Assembly (NCBI GenBank): GCA_018819005.1
Contig: JAHJQU010000047.1
Coordinates: forward strand, 1-7,401
Length of the DNA: 7,401 bases
Source of the DNA: Pseudomonadota bacterium
GTDB lineage: Bacteria > Desulfobacterota > Desulfobacteria > Desulfobacterales > RPRI01
Direction: 5' to 3'
Position numbers and translations under genes: made by a program. Shown here in pieces: positions 6,896 through 7,401 of this stretch. Each line of letters begins with the position of its first letter. Position 1 is the stretch's first letter. Below the pieces are notes generated by a model. The model saw only the letters and a program-made list of their open reading frames with translations. It was not told where the DNA came from and did no database searches.

Positions 6896-7213
6896 CTACC
6901 GGCCCATGAGCCGCTGCAGGATTCCTTTTTTCTGCGGCACTGGCGCAGGAAGTCCCAAGTGCCTGCAGATGACCGCTTCCACCTTGTCCCTGGAAATGTC
7001 CGATCCCTCGATAACGATCTCATCCTCCACCATGACGGCGGGCGCCACGGGAAGATCCAGCTCGAAGTACGCATCGGTCTGGTATTCGGCTTTGGATCTG
7101 GACATCACTTCAATTTCAATGGCATATTTTTCACCCAACCTGGGCATCATCTCCTTGAAATTCATTCATGGCTTGCCGTTGGGTTCGTTAAGAAAAAACC
7201 TTACCTTTAACAT
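6896..7213 (-). CDS. Candidate thioredoxin-fold selenoprotein (in-frame TGA as Sec16)
   Basis: ATG 7213 has a strong AAGGAGAGGAG just upstream. The frame reads MLKVRFFLNEPNGKP, meets TGA at 7166-7168, then continues in the same frame for 89 codons to TAG, giving 105 residues if TGA is read as selenocysteine 16. The parts before and after the TGA make one thioredoxin-like domain: first strand KVRFFLN, active-site turn NGKP-Sec, helix MNFKEMMPRLGEKY, second strand IEIEVM, the cis-Pro loop and strand LPVAPAVMVEDEIVIEG (Pro58), and a last helix with VICRHLGLP (Cys83), then a basic tail. Sec16 sits where the CxxC motif lies in the glutaredoxin-like protein downstream. The only other thiol is Cys83, so no CxxC or UxxC partner exists. 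A SECIS-like hairpin follows the TGA. A conventional caller would start at 7165 (no good ribosome site) and lose the first strand. Rivals are a sequencing error or a pseudogene with a Cys-to-stop change. The DsbD-like neighbour suggests a redox role; the substrate is unknown. Confidence 0.72.
7132..7146 (-). promoter_or_regulatory. Bacterial SECIS-like hairpin after the in-frame TGA
   Basis: On the transcript UGCCC (7142-7146) pairs with GGGUG (7132-7136), three G-C pairs plus two G-U, around the loop AGGUU (7137-7141). The loop starts 25 bases after the TGA. Known bacterial SECIS elements have a 3-14 base apical loop beginning with a G in one of its first two positions, 16-37 bases after the UGA; this satisfies each. 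The loop begins AGGU like that of E. coli fdhF. The stem is short, so it would be the upper stem bound by SelB. Confidence 0.55.
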
Positions 7214-7235
7214 TTCTCCTCTCCTTGCTTTCAGG

Positions 7236-7401
7236 CTATTGTGCGCTTTGTCTGGCCAGAGCCATGCGGCCGATGAACTGCTCCGGGGGCAGAAAATCTA
7301 CCAGGCGAAGATCGGACAGCTCTTTACCGTTTGTATCCAAAAAGACGACGGTAGGGACTCCTTTTACCGAGTATTCCTGCAGCAGACGTTCATGCACCGG
7401 A
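7236..7401 (-). CDS. C-terminal end of a DsbD-like thioredoxin domain, 5' end beyond the window
   Basis: Only the last 54 residues are present, ending at TAG. They contain YSVKGVPTVVFLDTNGKEL, with the cis-Pro of GVPT and its strand, then DLRLVDFLPPEQFIGRM, as in the C-terminal periplasmic thioredoxin domain of DsbD/ScsB-type electron transporters (strand, R-x-x-G/D-F, then final helix). The CxxC and any membrane segments would be outside the window, so a plain periplasmic thioredoxin cannot be excluded. The stop lies 22 bases before the ATG of the selenoprotein candidate, so the two are probably co-transcribed. A DsbD-like protein would pass electrons from cytoplasmic thioredoxin across the membrane. 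Confidence 0.7.
   Translation of the reverse strand, partial: PVHERLLQEYSVKGVPTVVFLDTNGKELSDLRLVDFLPPEQFIGRMALARQSAQ

Noticed and set aside
6653..7210. Plus-strand open frame of 185 codons
   Set aside because: It lies antisense to the selenoprotein candidate and the start of the GcvH-like gene, has no recognisable domain or ribosome site, and is explained by G+C-rich opposite-strand coding.
7169..7213. A 15-codon leader peptide ending at TGA, with an independent gene starting at 7165
   Set aside because: Both parts share one frame, the strong ribosome-binding site serves only the first ATG, and the downstream part alone lacks the first strand and active-site turn of a thioredoxin fold. It remains the main rival explanation.
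6896..7213. Pseudogene or frameshift in the thioredoxin-like gene
   Set aside because: The frame does not shift, the rest of the protein is intact, and the stop is specifically TGA at the active site followed by a SECIS-like hairpin. A Cys-to-stop mutation or sequencing error is still possible.

Overview
The window is a bacterial, Gram-negative chromosomal segment with every supported gene on the minus strand. It carries two blocks. The Tol-Pal envelope block, the lipoproteins, the RuvC variant and a candidate selenoprotein next to DsbD-like and GcvH-like genes all fit an anaerobic member of the former Deltaproteobacteria (Desulfobacterota). That placement is an inference from gene content and was not tested by any search.

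Positions 5571 down to 1 hold a moderately AT-rich operon in the order tolQ, tolR, a TolA/TonB-like protein, tolB, pal, cpoB (ybgF), then ruvC running off the window edge. A good sigma70-type promoter (5712-5740) lies upstream of tolQ. tolQ and tolR overlap by 4 bases, and the other gaps are short except between pal and cpoB. That gap holds a 12-bp GC-rich hairpin that may reduce or process downstream transcription. TolQ, TolR and the TolA-like protein form the proton-driven inner-membrane motor. TolB and Pal form the periplasmic and outer-membrane end, and CpoB is the usual periplasmic partner. RuvC is the Holliday-junction resolvase.

Positions 7401 down to 5893 hold a visibly GC-richer cassette of thiol/redox-type genes. 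It contains the C-terminal end of a DsbD-like thioredoxin domain, a thioredoxin-fold protein interrupted by an in-frame TGA, a GcvH-like lipoyl-domain protein and a small glutaredoxin/thioredoxin-like protein with a CxxC motif. A weak terminator follows the last gene and separates this cassette from the tol promoter.

The main discovery candidate is the second gene of that cassette. A strong Shine-Dalgarno and ATG at 7213 open a frame that reads 15 codons, meets TGA at 7166-7168, and continues in the same frame for 89 more codons to TAG. The TGA falls where a thioredoxin fold carries its redox-active Cys. A small hairpin with loop AGGUU sits 25-29 bases after the TGA, within the spacing described for bacterial SECIS elements. 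I read it as a 105-residue selenoprotein; a conventional gene call would report only a truncated protein beginning at 7165. The second oddity is the GcvH-like protein: the residue aligning with the lipoylated Lys is Gly, and a Lys lies one position later.
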